This document shows positions 25,041 through 34,160 of a DNA stretch of 35,493 nucleotides, one piece after another. A program made the position numbers and the translations under genes. The stretch is from Ktedonobacterales bacterium. Lineage in GTDB: Bacteria; Chloroflexota; Ktedonobacteria; Ktedonobacterales; DATBGS01. Numbering within the stretch: position 1 is the stretch's first letter; each line of letters opens with the position of its first letter. Below the pieces are notes generated by a model. The model searched no databases. It saw nothing but the letters and a program-made list of their open reading frames with translations, and was not told the DNA's origin. Where the stretch lies: NCBI GenBank assembly GCA_036557285.1, contig DATBHW010000079.1, positions 1 through 35,493 of the forward strand, in the 5' to 3' direction.

Positions 25041-25799
25041 ATGATCGGAACCCGTGTCCAGCAATTTATGCGGCGCCTGGTTGAGCGAGCAATGCAACCA
25101 CTGGCTCGCACTGGCATCACCCCCAACATGCTGACACTCATCGGTCTGCTTCTTACCATCTTCACAGCAGGAGTCATCGCGTTCAACCACCTGCGGATTG
25201 GTGGTATCCTGGTGCTTGGCGCTGGAATCTTTGATATGTTTGATGGTGCCATGGCCCGCGTCAGTCAGAAAAGCTCCAAGTTCGGCGCTTTCTTCGATTC
25301 TACGCTGGATCGCTATGCCGAAGGATTACTCCTGCTGGGAATCATCATCTATGCGCAGCTTCACCTGCCAACCCAGCGCATCATTGGCGACATCACCACC
25401 GCGAATCTAGTCGTCTGGTTGACCTATATCGCGGCGCTGAGTTCGCTCATGATTAGCTACACGCGAGCGCGGGCGGAAGGGCTGGGGCTGGAATGCAAGA
25501 TGGGTTTGCTGGCACGCCCTGAACGGGTTATTCTGCTGGCGGCTGGGCTGCTGATTGGGGGCCAACCAGGGTTGCTCTGGACCATGCTGGTGATGGCCGT
25601 CCTCACGACGATTACCGCCATCCAGCGCATTGTCCATATCTGGCGGATTACCCGCCCCCCAAAGGCCGACCCGGCAATTGCCACAGAGACGGTCAAGAGT
25701 AGGAACACCCAGCCCCAGCAGCAAACCAGCGAACAGCACAGAAAATCATGGCGAGCCATGGCAAAAAGACTGAAAACAGAGCAGCCCCTCGAAAGTTAA
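25041..25799 (+). CDS. CDP-alcohol phosphotransferase, phosphatidylinositol-phosphate synthase type
   Basis: A 252-residue membrane enzyme with about six hydrophobic segments. The CDP-alcohol phosphotransferase signature is complete: D65-x2-D68-G-x2-A-R-x8-G82-x3-D86-x3-D90. It condenses CDP-diacylglycerol with an alcohol phosphate. The N-terminus LARTGITPNMLTLIGLLLT and the cluster context (ino1, pimA, acyltransferases) point to the actinobacterial type that uses inositol 3-phosphate to form phosphatidylinositol phosphate; phosphatidylglycerophosphate synthase is the main alternative. The last 45 residues are a Gln/Lys-rich cytosolic tail. AGAGGA lies six nt upstream of ATG 25041. Confidence 0.88.
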   Translation: MIGTRVQQFMRRLVERAMQPLARTGITPNMLTLIGLLLTIFTAGVIAFNHLRIGGILVLGAGIFDMFDGAMARVSQKSSKFGAFFDSTLDRYAEGLLLLGIIIYAQLHLPTQRIIGDITTANLVVWLTYIAALSSLMISYTRARAEGLGLECKMGLLARPERVILLAAGLLIGGQPGLLWTMLVMAVLTTITAIQRIVHIWRITRPPKADPAIATETVKSRNTQPQQQTSEQHRKSWRAMAKRLKTEQPLES

Positions 25800-26324
25800 G
25801 ATTGAATAATGGAGCCAGTTTCTTTGGATTGATTGGAGTGGTGGGTAGAGCAACATCCCGCACATCGGCCAGAAAGCCCAAAGCCAGGCGCTCGGCAGGA
25901 TAGCGCTATGTATGGCATCTCTGGCAGGCGCGAACCCCTTCAAGGGCAAAGCGGGTTAACGGAAGCAACGTAATACCGGCGACGCTTCGCTGGAACAGAT
26001 CAGAAAGCGCCTATTGGAATCCCTTGGGTGGATGCGGGGAGACAAGATGAGATGGAGTGACAGACGAAGAATTAGAGCGCTCCTTCTCTCTCAGCAGCAT
26101 CGAATTTTCCTCTGCTCGCTGTCCCCTGAACAGCCTGGGACCAATCACTTGCAGGCAACTCTGCTTTCAGCCAGCACGTCTTGCTGCGGTTACATCTCCC
26201 GGCCAGCATCGCTCCTGCACATAGAGCCGCTCTATGCTTCCTCCTGCGCCAGTGAGGCCGTCTTGAACGCGCCAGACAGCGGGAATCGTATACCTACAAG
26301 CAACACCAGAACAGGATGATCTTC
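25800..26324. other. Gene-free stretch
   Basis: About 520 bp between the PIP-synthase and NYN genes. Short open frames occur on both strands (for example 26014-26319 on the plus strand) but lack ribosome sites, family motifs and typical composition. No tRNA or strong hairpin was recognised. It probably holds the 3' end of the lipid operon and the NYN promoter. Confidence 0.4.
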
Positions 26325-28361
26325 ATGGAATCAGAACACACGCAAGTTTCACCTTCTCACGCAGAACCGGGCGCTTCCGATACCCAGGACGCCGCATATA
26401 CAACACCCGGCCAGAACGGCCAGCCCGAACAAGAACTCCCAAACACCGAGGGTTCTCAAAACGAGGCGACCAGCGCCGGTCGGCACCGCAGGCGGCGGCC
26501 TCCGCGTGGGGGCGCTCGCAGAAGCCGCTCCGCCGCAGGAGAGCAAAGTAACGAAGAAGGCGACCACTCAGAGGCTTCCGCTGAAACCGAGGGCCTGAGC
26601 GAAACGCCCCCGACGAGTACCGAGCCAGCCAGGGAAACGCAAATCAGCGCCGAAACCGCTGAAGCCAGCGGGGCTGTGGAGTCAACCGCCCCGGCAGGTG
26701 ATCTCTGGCAGCCCGAAGCCGAGACCTCCACCTCGCCAGCGAGCGCCGAGACGACCTGGGGCTTTCAGCGTTGGCGCGAGCAACCGCCTACCGATTGGAA
26801 CCCTTTTCTCCCTCACACCTCGGAGGCGCAGTCGGCATTCACCCTTCCCATCGAGTCGGGCGACGTAACCGGGGGCTACGACACGACTGCCCTCAGCGGC
26901 GCTGCAATTGAAACACCGCCGGAAGTTAGGGGAGAGATCAGAGCATCCGCGCCAACCCAGGATGTCACGCCAGAAGCCTCAGCAGCGCCTGGTGCGCCTG
27001 AGCAGACAGACGAAACATCTCAAGAAACCGTGAGAGCGCCGCTCTCTGGTGTCGAGGTCCGTCCGCCACGCCGCTATCGTTTTGATCGCCCCAGCTCAAC
27101 CACCCGCGAGACGCCTCGGCCCACAGCACAGCAAGGGATACAGGCGAGCGAGGCCCATGCCGCACCCACACGCGGCGCGGCTCCTGCTACCGGGAAAGGG
27201 CGCAGAGCGCCTTCCTCTGCTGGCAAGGAGACGGCCATAGAGGCTCCAGCAGACCACGCGCTGGAGGCAACCATCGAACGCGAGATGACGGAAACGCCAG
27301 AGATTGAGGCCGATGTCGTTGCCGGAGAGGATCTGGCGCGCGCCACTCAGGCGGCGCTGGAGGAAGAGGTGGCTGAAGCACTGGAAAGCTTCACAGCTGC
27401 CCCCGAACAAGCTCCAGGGCCGCGATCAGGGCGACGACGACGACGACGCCCCACCTCGCCAGCAGCCAATGCGCCCGCAGCCACTTCCGACGCAACAGAA
27501 AAGGCCCAGCCGCCCGCGCCGCTGTCGGCTCCTGCGCAATCCCAGGCGCCCCAACCTTATGTCGCGCCTGCGCCCCAGCCGTATCAAGTCGCCAATGGCT
27601 TACAGCAACTCAATCAGCCCCAGAGTCCCTTTGCCGGACCAGAGCCTTCTTCGGCGCGTGGTTTTGGGCCGGTGCCACGCGGCGTTGCCATGCCAGCGGA
27701 GCGCGGTGTGCGTATGCCTCGCCCTGAACGCACAGTAGAAACGGGGAACATTTCGGCAAATCAGCTAGCTCTGATTTTCACCCAGGCCATCCAACAGCAA
27801 ACAGATCGCCTGCTCATGGAATTGCGGCGCAGCCAGGGTACACCAAGTATGACGGTGAACTTCCCCCCGATGCCCTCTAATGAACGCATCGGGGTCTTCG
27901 TGGATGTCGCCAATCTGCTCTATTCTGCCCGCAACATGCGCCTCGCCATTGATTTTGGACGGCTGCTTGATTTCTTGCGCGGCAATCGCCGCCTCGTGCG
28001 CGCCCATGCGTATTGTCCTACCAGCCCCGATCCGCGCGCCGAGCAGATGTTCCTCGATGCCGTCAAAGGGCTGGGCTATCGCATCACCACGAAAAACTAC
28101 AAGACGTTTTCCAGCGGGGCTAAAAAGGCCGACCTGGACCTGGACCTCTGCATGGATATTGTACGCCTCGTTGATTCAGGAGCCGTCGATTGCATTTCGC
28201 TGGTGAGCGGCGACAGCGATTTCTTGCCACTGCTGGAATATTGCTCCGATCATGGCGTGCGTGTCGAGGTGGCTGCCTTCGATGAGGCGACAGCCTCCAT
28301 TCTGCGCCAGAGCTGTGATCTCTTTATCAACCTCTCAATGGTAGAGGAGATTCGCGCCTAG
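26325..28361 (+). CDS. NYN-domain (LabA/DUF88-like) putative ribonuclease with long disordered N-terminus
   Basis: A 678-residue protein. The last 160 residues form a NYN domain: IGVFVDVANLLYSARN with D527, then KADLDLDLCMDIVRL, then SLVSGDSDFLPLLEYC with D630 and D632. These acidic residues match the PIN-like metal nuclease centre, and family members cut or bind RNA. The first 500 residues are low-complexity Glu/Ala/Thr/Pro/Gln sequence with basic patches (RHRRRRPPRGGARRSR near 48-63, GRRRRRRP near 368-375), suggesting disordered RNA- or partner-binding regions. A helix just before the domain (about 475-505, ANQLALIFTQAIQQQ) may oligomerise. ATG 26325 has AGGA eight nt upstream; ATG 26316 is possible. 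Confidence 0.88.
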   Translation: MESEHTQVSPSHAEPGASDTQDAAYTTPGQNGQPEQELPNTEGSQNEATSAGRHRRRRPPRGGARRSRSAAGEQSNEEGDHSEASAETEGLSETPPTSTEPARETQISAETAEASGAVESTAPAGDLWQPEAETSTSPASAETTWGFQRWREQPPTDWNPFLPHTSEAQSAFTLPIESGDVTGGYDTTALSGAAIETPPEVRGEIRASAPTQDVTPEASAAPGAPEQTDETSQETVRAPLSGVEVRPPRRYRFDRPSSTTRETPRPTAQQGIQASEAHAAPTRGAAPATGKGRRAPSSAGKETAIEAPADHALEATIEREMTETPEIEADVVAGEDLARATQAALEEEVAEALESFTAAPEQAPGPRSGRRRRRRPTSPAANAPAATSDATEKAQPPAPLSAPAQSQAPQPYVAPAPQPYQVANGLQQLNQPQSPFAGPEPSSARGFGPVPRGVAMPAERGVRMPRPERTVETGNISANQLALIFTQAIQQQTDRLLMELRRSQGTPSMTVNFPPMPSNERIGVFVDVANLLYSARNMRLAIDFGRLLDFLRGNRRLVRAHAYCPTSPDPRAEQMFLDAVKGLGYRITTKNYKTFSSGAKKADLDLDLCMDIVRLVDSGAVDCISLVSGDSDFLPLLEYCSDHGVRVEVAAFDEATASILRQSCDLFINLSMVEEIRA

Positions 28362-28691
28362 CACCTGGAGCGCCCCACCATTTAGCAACAACGAGTCCAA
28401 CAGCCGAGAGAAGGAACAGCAGTTCCCCTCTCTCGGCTGTTCTCTGCATGGACGTGATGCCGACAGCAGTTTCAACACCGCTTTGCAGGTACGACTCGGG
28501 CGCTTCATTCAAGCATGCAGCAAAAACATAGGACTTTCAGTATAGCCCATCCGTCAGGCGCGCGCCACTAAAATACCTCTCTTCCCGCACAGCGCCGTAT
28601 CTACAATGATGGCTGGTCAATAACCCGCTGTGATACCATCAGAAACAACGATTACCTAACAGAAGACGCCTGCTCCGGCAAAGAACAGTGT
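28362..28691. other. Gene-free stretch with a terminator
   Basis: Between the NYN and histidine kinase genes. It holds the hairpin at 28399-28441. No gene, clear promoter boxes or other repeat was seen in the remaining 250 bp. Confidence 0.45.
28399..28441 (+). terminator. Hairpin terminator after the NYN gene
   Basis: A perfect 13-bp inverted repeat (AACAGCCGAGAGA at 28399-28411, its complement at 28429-28441) continues inside with GGAAC/GTTCC around an AGCA loop. TCTCTGC follows, a weak T-rich stretch. It lies 37 nt after the NYN stop. Confidence 0.6.
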
Positions 28692-30101
28692 ATGCTAACA
28701 GGGCCACCTTTCCAAACCGTAACGATTGCCCAATACGCGCTCTATGATGGAGCACTGAGTCCCTTGCTCATGCGTCTGGCGGAGCGCCTGCGCTTTGAGC
28801 GCCTTTTCGTTGCTCTGCTGACCTTCGCTGAGAGCGGCGACCGAACGCTTCAAGGCGCAGTTGGCCTGAATGTTTCGCAAGAGGCGCTCGCGCACTTGGC
28901 GATCTCGCTTTCCGCCGAGACTGAACCGTTGGCCCGCGTTGCGCTGACCGGCACAACGCTTGTTTCTGAAGAGGATTTGCACAGCAATTACGATCACCAG
29001 GCATTGCAGGAACTGGTAGGGGAGTATGGCTGGGTGGCGGCGCCGATTCCCTATCTCCCTGACCTTCCCATCCAGGTTATTGATGGCTTGCCGCCACCCA
29101 AACCTGCTTTCGCATCCGATCTGAACCAGGAGAAGAACGCCAATATCGCTCTGCCAGCGCGCGGAGTGCTGGTGGCCGCGCGCTCGTCTTCGCTCAGCCC
29201 ACAGGATATGGCGCTGCTCGAAATGGTAGCGGGGCAAATAGGCGCTGCGCTGCTCGGTCTGGAGGCAGGCCAGGCCGCGCGCATGGACGAATTAGAAGAA
29301 GGGCGCATCCGCCAGCAGCTTTTTGAATCGGAAAAGTTAGCCGCCACTGGCCGTCTAACCGCTTCTATCGCTCACGAGATCAATAACCCGCTGGAAGCTA
29401 TTAAAAACGCGCTGTATCTGCTGGTAGCCCGCTCACAGCCAGAAGACCCCCAGCGAGAATTCCTGGAACTGGCCCAACACGAAACTGAGCGCGTCTCGCG
29501 CATCATCCGACAGATGCTTGGCGTAGCCCGACCATCCGCCAGCATGGCGCTCACCGATGTCAATCGGGTGGCCCAAGAGACGCTCGCCCTCATAGAGCCG
29601 CAATTGCAGCGGCGACAAATTATCACCAGCCTGGAGTTAGACACGACACTCCCGCCGATTATGGCTTCCGCCGATCAGCTTAAGCAAGTCTTTCTGAACC
29701 TCTTCTTGAACGCGCGCGACGCCATGCCACACGGCGGCGGTCTGCTCATCCAGACCCGTATTGCCAGGCTGTACGATAACATCATGCTGGCCGATAAATA
29801 TCTGGTGGTGCGGGTGCGCGACGATGGCGAAGGCATCCCCGAAGAGATTCGCGCACGCGTGTTTGAGCCATTTTTCTCAACCAAAGGCGCGCGACGCGGC
29901 TCCGGCCTGGGTCTCTGGGTATGCCAGGAGATTATCCGCAGCCACGGCGGCCAGATTTATATCAACAGCAAAGTGGGCAAAGGCGCCACCTTTCTGGTTG
30001 GCTTGCCGCTGCCATCTGAAAGCCAAATAGAGCATCCAGGCCAATCAGAAAAACAAAAAGCCTGTTCTATCTGGAGTACGGAGGAATCGCATGAGTCGTA
30101 G
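28692..30101 (+). CDS. Sensor histidine kinase with GAF-like input domain
   Basis: A 469-residue cytosolic kinase without membrane segments. The first 200 residues look like a GAF-type sensor (ERLRFERLFVALLTF..., MALLEMVAGQIGAALLGLE). The phosphoacceptor H228 lies in the H-box SIAHEINNPLEAIKN. The ATPase domain has NLFLNARDAMP (N-box), DDGEGIPEE (G1), FEPFFSTK (F) and GSGLGLWV (G2). It should autophosphorylate and pass phosphate to a receiver, most simply one of the two genes downstream. Its end overlaps the next start by 11 nt. No ribosome site is obvious before ATG 28692. The signal is unknown. Confidence 0.92.
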   Translation: MLTGPPFQTVTIAQYALYDGALSPLLMRLAERLRFERLFVALLTFAESGDRTLQGAVGLNVSQEALAHLAISLSAETEPLARVALTGTTLVSEEDLHSNYDHQALQELVGEYGWVAAPIPYLPDLPIQVIDGLPPPKPAFASDLNQEKNANIALPARGVLVAARSSSLSPQDMALLEMVAGQIGAALLGLEAGQAARMDELEEGRIRQQLFESEKLAATGRLTASIAHEINNPLEAIKNALYLLVARSQPEDPQREFLELAQHETERVSRIIRQMLGVARPSASMALTDVNRVAQETLALIEPQLQRRQIITSLELDTTLPPIMASADQLKQVFLNLFLNARDAMPHGGGLLIQTRIARLYDNIMLADKYLVVRVRDDGEGIPEEIRARVFEPFFSTKGARRGSGLGLWVCQEIIRSHGGQIYINSKVGKGATFLVGLPLPSESQIEHPGQSEKQKACSIWSTEESHES

Positions 30102-31389
30102 CATCCCACCGCTGCCATTAGAGGCAGAGGATCAAGCCCACACCCTCGCCAATGCCCTGACACCACCTATCGGTCAGGGGCGCATCCTGGTGGTTGATGA
30201 TGAGCCGGGTGTCCTGACCACCATTCAGGCGATCTTGAAAATGGAGGGCTACGACGTTCGAGGCGCTGCCAGCGGCCATGATGCCCTCAACATCTTGCGC
30301 GAACAGGCGTTTGATCTCATCCTGACCGACCTGCGCCTGGGCAGCGATGACGGCCTGGAAATGCTGGCTGAGCTACGCAAGCTGGCCCCGGATACCGTGG
30401 CGATTGTCCTCACCGGCTACGCCTCACTTGAATCGGCTATCGAGGCGATGCGCCAGGGAGCCTACGACTATCTGGTGAAGCCAACCGATGTAGAAGAGTT
30501 GAAGCTGACCGTTGCCCGCGCCCTGGAGCGCCAGCGACTCCAGCGCGAGCTGGCCGAGCGTGTGGGCGAACTGGAATCAGCCAACCAGAAGATTCAGCGA
30601 TTCAACAGCGACCTGCGCCGCCAGGTAGGCGCGGCCACTGAGGCGTTACAGCAAAAGATCGACGAGCTTGCCCAGGCCAAAGCAGCTCTGGAAGACGCCC
30701 AGCAGCAGCAGAACCTCTTCCTGGCAATGGTGGCCCACGAACTCATGAATCCAGCCACTGCGATTATTGGCTACGCGCAATATGCTGGGCAGCCCAACCA
30801 GAAACCTGAACGCATCACGGGCAGCATCGGCTCTATCGTCAGCCAGGGTGAGCGTCTGAAACGCCTCATTCGGGATCTTCAGGATATATCTCGGCTCGCC
30901 ACCGGCCAGTTTGAGTTGCAGCGCACATCCTGTGATCTCTTCGCCCTGGTAAGCGACACCATCGAACAGTTCCGTTCTACCCACACCAGCCATCACTTCA
31001 CCTTGATCACGCAGGAAGACGCTAGCAATCTCCAGGGAAGCTATGATCGGGATCGTATCATCCAGGCATTTGGCAACCTGCTGGATAATGCCGTCAAATA
31101 CTCTGACTCTGACACAATGGTCACGGTTCGCCTCTGGACTGACGAAGGATGGGACTGCCTGAGCGTCCATGACGAAGGAATGGGCATCGCCCCAGAAGCC
31201 CAGGCGCACCTCTTCAAGCCGTTTGGGCGGCTGGAGCCAGCGCGCTCACGCAAAATCAAGGGCAGCGGGCTTGGCCTCTATATCACCAAGGGTATTATCG
31301 AGGCGCATGATGGGCAGCTTTTGATCGAAAGCGGCGAGGGAACCACTACGGGCGCCACCTTCACCCTCAAATTCCAACACGCCAGGTAA
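30091..31389 (+). CDS. Receiver-histidine kinase fusion protein
   Basis: A 432-residue protein with a receiver domain first and a kinase second. The receiver (about 30-150) has the acidic pair in VVDDEP, the phosphoacceptor D80 (LTDLRLG) and K133 in LVKPTD. A coiled coil (about 155-205, LERQRLQRELAERVGELES...) leads to the kinase, with H216 in MVAHELMNPATAIIGY, GNLLDNAVKYS, HDEGMGIAPE, FKPFGR and GSGLGLYI. It likely receives phosphate from the upstream kinase and uses it to control its own kinase. GGAGG lies six nt before ATG 30091. It overlaps the preceding gene by 11 nt. Confidence 0.92.
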   Translation: MSRSIPPLPLEAEDQAHTLANALTPPIGQGRILVVDDEPGVLTTIQAILKMEGYDVRGAASGHDALNILREQAFDLILTDLRLGSDDGLEMLAELRKLAPDTVAIVLTGYASLESAIEAMRQGAYDYLVKPTDVEELKLTVARALERQRLQRELAERVGELESANQKIQRFNSDLRRQVGAATEALQQKIDELAQAKAALEDAQQQQNLFLAMVAHELMNPATAIIGYAQYAGQPNQKPERITGSIGSIVSQGERLKRLIRDLQDISRLATGQFELQRTSCDLFALVSDTIEQFRSTHTSHHFTLITQEDASNLQGSYDRDRIIQAFGNLLDNAVKYSDSDTMVTVRLWTDEGWDCLSVHDEGMGIAPEAQAHLFKPFGRLEPARSRKIKGSGLGLYITKGIIEAHDGQLLIESGEGTTTGATFTLKFQHAR

Positions 31390-31622
31390 CTGCCCAGCCA
31401 GGGGTTCGCTTGAACTCCTGGCACACTTCTTGCAGCAGCAGAGCTAACAGGGTCTGGAGCGATCTCTCGCTTTCCTGCGTTGACCTTCATCCGCACAGGA
31501 GGTATCTCCAGCAGCAGATAAAGCGGGGAACGTTACCCTTGCGCAAGCGACTCGTCAGAGATAATAGTTCTACCAATACCTCTTGTCTCTGTGAATCATC
31601 CTTGTCTATAAAGGATTCTATG

Positions 31623-32057
31623 ATGACAGCACCAGTCCTTGTAGCTGATGACGACCCCGATATTCTTGATCTGATTACCGCTTTGCTTAACCAGGAAGGC
31701 TTCCAAACAGTTACTTTTAGCGATGGCCTGGCAGCCTTGCATTGGATCAGGACACAGCGCCCGGCGCTCGCCATTATTGATCTTTCAATGCCGGTGCTGG
31801 ATGGCCGCGAATTGATCGAACGCTTGCGTAAAGAGCCAGGCGACCCATTGCCAGTGATCGCTATGAGCGCCTCCATCTACGATCCGCCCTCTGAGCTGCT
31901 TCAGGCCGACGCCTATCTTACCAAACCCTTCGACCTGGAGGAACTGCTGGAACAGGTCAAATACCTCACAAGCCGCAAGGGCGAACCAGACGCGCGCAGC
32001 GCCGAAGATTATGCCTCGTTGGCTCCGGTCAGGCAAAGCAGCGCCGACGTTCACTGA
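31623..32057 (+). CDS. Single-domain response regulator
   Basis: A 144-residue receiver domain with no output domain. VLVADDDPDILDL holds the acidic pocket, D53 in IIDLSMP is the phosphoacceptor, and the conserved lysine is in YLTKPFDLEEL. The last 25 residues are a short polar tail. Such proteins act by binding a partner or relaying phosphate. It follows the two kinases on the same strand after 233 nt. AAGGA lies upstream of two adjacent ATGs (31620 and 31623); the second has the better gap. The open frame extends further upstream but without receiver-like sequence. Confidence 0.9.
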   Translation: MTAPVLVADDDPDILDLITALLNQEGFQTVTFSDGLAALHWIRTQRPALAIIDLSMPVLDGRELIERLRKEPGDPLPVIAMSASIYDPPSELLQADAYLTKPFDLEELLEQVKYLTSRKGEPDARSAEDYASLAPVRQSSADVH

Positions 32058-32337
32058 GCAGCAATCATCTGGCTATCCTGAACATTTCTACAGGGCGCGC
32101 GCTGTACCCTTTGCGGGGAGAAAAACTGGAGAGAACACAGGCGACACGCCAGCATAAACCGGCTATACTTTTCCACAGAGGCCAGGGAAGCTGGAGGCAG
32201 GCAAAACCAGGAGACGCGCTTTTTCAGAAACTCTACGCTGAGCGCGTGTTCGCCGCGCCAGCTTTCCCAGCCCTGCAATAGATAGAGAAGAGACGGGTAT
32301 CGGCGGGTATCAGGTTTTTCAGAAGGGAACAGCACCT

Positions 32338-32622
32338 ATGGCCGCATGGGAATATAAAGTCGCCTATATTGATTATCGTGGGCGTATCTCGTCCGAGGGC
32401 CAGGAAACACTTATCAGTGGGGAAGAGCGCCGCAGCACCTTTGCCCGGCGCTATCTTGACGCCCTGGGTCACGAAGGCTGGGAACTGGTAGGCATCCAGC
32501 CACTCTCTCCCCAGTCCGCCTATTACATCTTCAAGCGCCCGGCAACAGAGGGCGGCTCCTCAACCAGTGCGGGCGCGGCAAGCACAGAAGCTTCCGGCCC
32601 TACCAAAGTGGAGGAAGCCTAG
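32338..32622 (+). CDS. DUF4177-like small protein
   Basis: A 94-residue protein. The first 68 residues carry the DUF4177-type pattern: AWEYKVAYIDYRG at the start, then RYLDALGHEGWELVGIQPL and a final strand YYIFKRP. The function of the family is unknown. The tail is Ser/Ala/Glu-rich and probably disordered. GAAGGG lies about 11-12 nt upstream of the ATG. The 280 bp before it contain no gene; ACGCGCT and AGCGCGT near 32214-32250 form a loose inverted repeat. Confidence 0.8.
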   Translation: MAAWEYKVAYIDYRGRISSEGQETLISGEERRSTFARRYLDALGHEGWELVGIQPLSPQSAYYIFKRPATEGGSSTSAGAASTEASGPTKVEEA

Positions 32623-32739
32623 CAAGCAAAACTGCTTATAACTCCAAAGACCACAACAAAACGAGACGCTTCATCTAGCGCGTGAGGCGTCTCCTGCTTC
32701 TCTCCTGTGCGCGACGCTCTCCTGGATACGCCTTCTCCG

Positions 32740-33891
32740 TCAGAGGCTTACCGGGCGCTCGCCCAGCGTTACTCGAATGGCCGTCTGATTTGAGTCACGA
32801 GCAACAGTCAGCTTCACCTTTGTTCCCGGTTTCTGACTCAAGGTCAGAGCGGCAAGATCACCGCTGTTGGCAATAGCCTGATCGTTAACAGCAAGAATCA
32901 CGTCGCCAACTCGAACTCCCGCCTGCTGTGCCTGGCTCTTGCCCGAAGCATCCTTAGCAAAACCGGCAACCAGAACCCCCCTCTGCACAGAAAGGCCATT
33001 CGCAGCGGCAAGTTGAGGCGTGACATCTTGCCCCGCAATGCCCAGAAATCCCTGGCCCGTCGTTATCAGCCTGCCATGCTGAATAAGCTGCCGGGTGACA
33101 AACTGCACGCGGTTAGAGGGGATGGCAAAGCCAATGCCATTGGCTGGAGCGCCTATGGTTGGATCAACTGCGGCCAGCGTGGGAATGCCAATCAGCTGCC
33201 CTTGCAGATCGACCAATGCGCCTCCGCTGTTGCCTGGATTGATGGGCGCGCTGGTCTGGATTAACCCCACCAGCGTCTGGGCCGGGCCATTTGGCCCCTC
33301 GCTGGCCGAACGATTCAGCGCGCTCACAATGCCAAGGGTAGCCGTCTCCTCCAATCCTAACGGGCTGCCAACAGCTACAGCAAATTGGCCGACTTCCACT
33401 TTGGAGGAGTCTCCAAAACTGATCGGCTGTAGTTTGCTGACCCCAACCTTGAGAACTGCCAGATCATCCTGCGGGTCTTCGCCGATTAGCCTGGCCGAAA
33501 CAATCTGATTCGCGCCAATGCGCACACGAAAGTTGGTAAAGCCGCGCACTACATGATCGTTGGTCACGATAAAGCCATCGCTCGTCAAAATCTCGCCCGA
33601 ACCAATCGCTCCTCCTGCCGCGCTAAATCCCTCAATCTCAACCACCGATGGCTGCACCGCATCAATCACTGTGATCACGTTCTGCTGAAGGTCGCTGGCC
33701 CCTGGAGAGATGGTCGTGGGCGGGCGAGCGGTTTGCGCTGGCTGGTTTGCGGTATATTCTGAACTGACACACCCGGACAGCACGATAGCTAGCAGAATGA
33801 TGAACGTCAATAAAAAAATGCCGCGCGGTCTCAGAGGCCATGCAGGTCCAGATGGCTCACACTCCGATGAAGCGGTATCCTGAGCGGGCAT
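32740..33891 (-). CDS. HtrA/DegP-type serine protease lipoprotein with PDZ domain
   Basis: A 383-residue S1C protease. After a 24-residue cytosolic stretch comes a hydrophobic segment ending in the lipobox LSGC (C41), so the protein is probably lipid-anchored outside the membrane. The trypsin-like domain (about 70-275) has the triad H113 (TNDHVV), D143 (DDLAVLKV) and S222 (NPGNSGGALV). One PDZ domain (about 285-380, QGFLGIAGQDVTP, AGVRVGDVILAVNDQAI) follows. HtrA proteases degrade misfolded envelope proteins. ATG 33891 has GGAGGAGG five nt upstream; the frame extends to 33930 without a ribosome site. It diverges from the rhodanese-MoeB gene. Confidence 0.93.
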   Translation of the reverse strand: MPAQDTASSECEPSGPAWPLRPRGIFLLTFIILLAIVLSGCVSSEYTANQPAQTARPPTTISPGASDLQQNVITVIDAVQPSVVEIEGFSAAGGAIGSGEILTSDGFIVTNDHVVRGFTNFRVRIGANQIVSARLIGEDPQDDLAVLKVGVSKLQPISFGDSSKVEVGQFAVAVGSPLGLEETATLGIVSALNRSASEGPNGPAQTLVGLIQTSAPINPGNSGGALVDLQGQLIGIPTLAAVDPTIGAPANGIGFAIPSNRVQFVTRQLIQHGRLITTGQGFLGIAGQDVTPQLAAANGLSVQRGVLVAGFAKDASGKSQAQQAGVRVGDVILAVNDQAIANSGDLAALTLSQKPGTKVKLTVARDSNQTAIRVTLGERPVSL

Positions 33892-34036
33892 AGAATCCTC
33901 CTCCAGAGCAAGAGAGCACTGCCCCGGCAAGTCTCAGCAAAAGAACCTTGCCAGAGTCTTACATAATCTATGCCACGCATCGTGTCAAAGGGAGCAGGCC
34001 AACAAAAACAACACGCTCATCAGCTTTGATCGCTGC

Positions 34037-34065
34037 TTGACAAAATGGCGCAATAATGCTATTTT
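34037..34065 (+). promoter_or_regulatory. Promoter of the rhodanese-MoeB gene
   Basis: A perfect TTGACA (34037-34042) and TATTTT (34060-34065) are 17 nt apart, about 95 nt upstream of the start codon. It lies in the divergent gap between the HtrA and MoeB-like genes. Confidence 0.6.
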
Positions 34066-34160
34066 TACCTTGTGCTTCATAAAGTAAAGCGATAGATTTT
34101 ATCAAGTTCGACACCTGCCAGAACGACTGGCGCGAGCAGTTGAAAGAAGGTCATCCAGGT

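Noticed and set aside
25820-25960. A possible tRNA, suggested by a GGGTAGAGCAA-like stretch
   Set aside because: No cloverleaf could be built; the acceptor and T arms do not pair.
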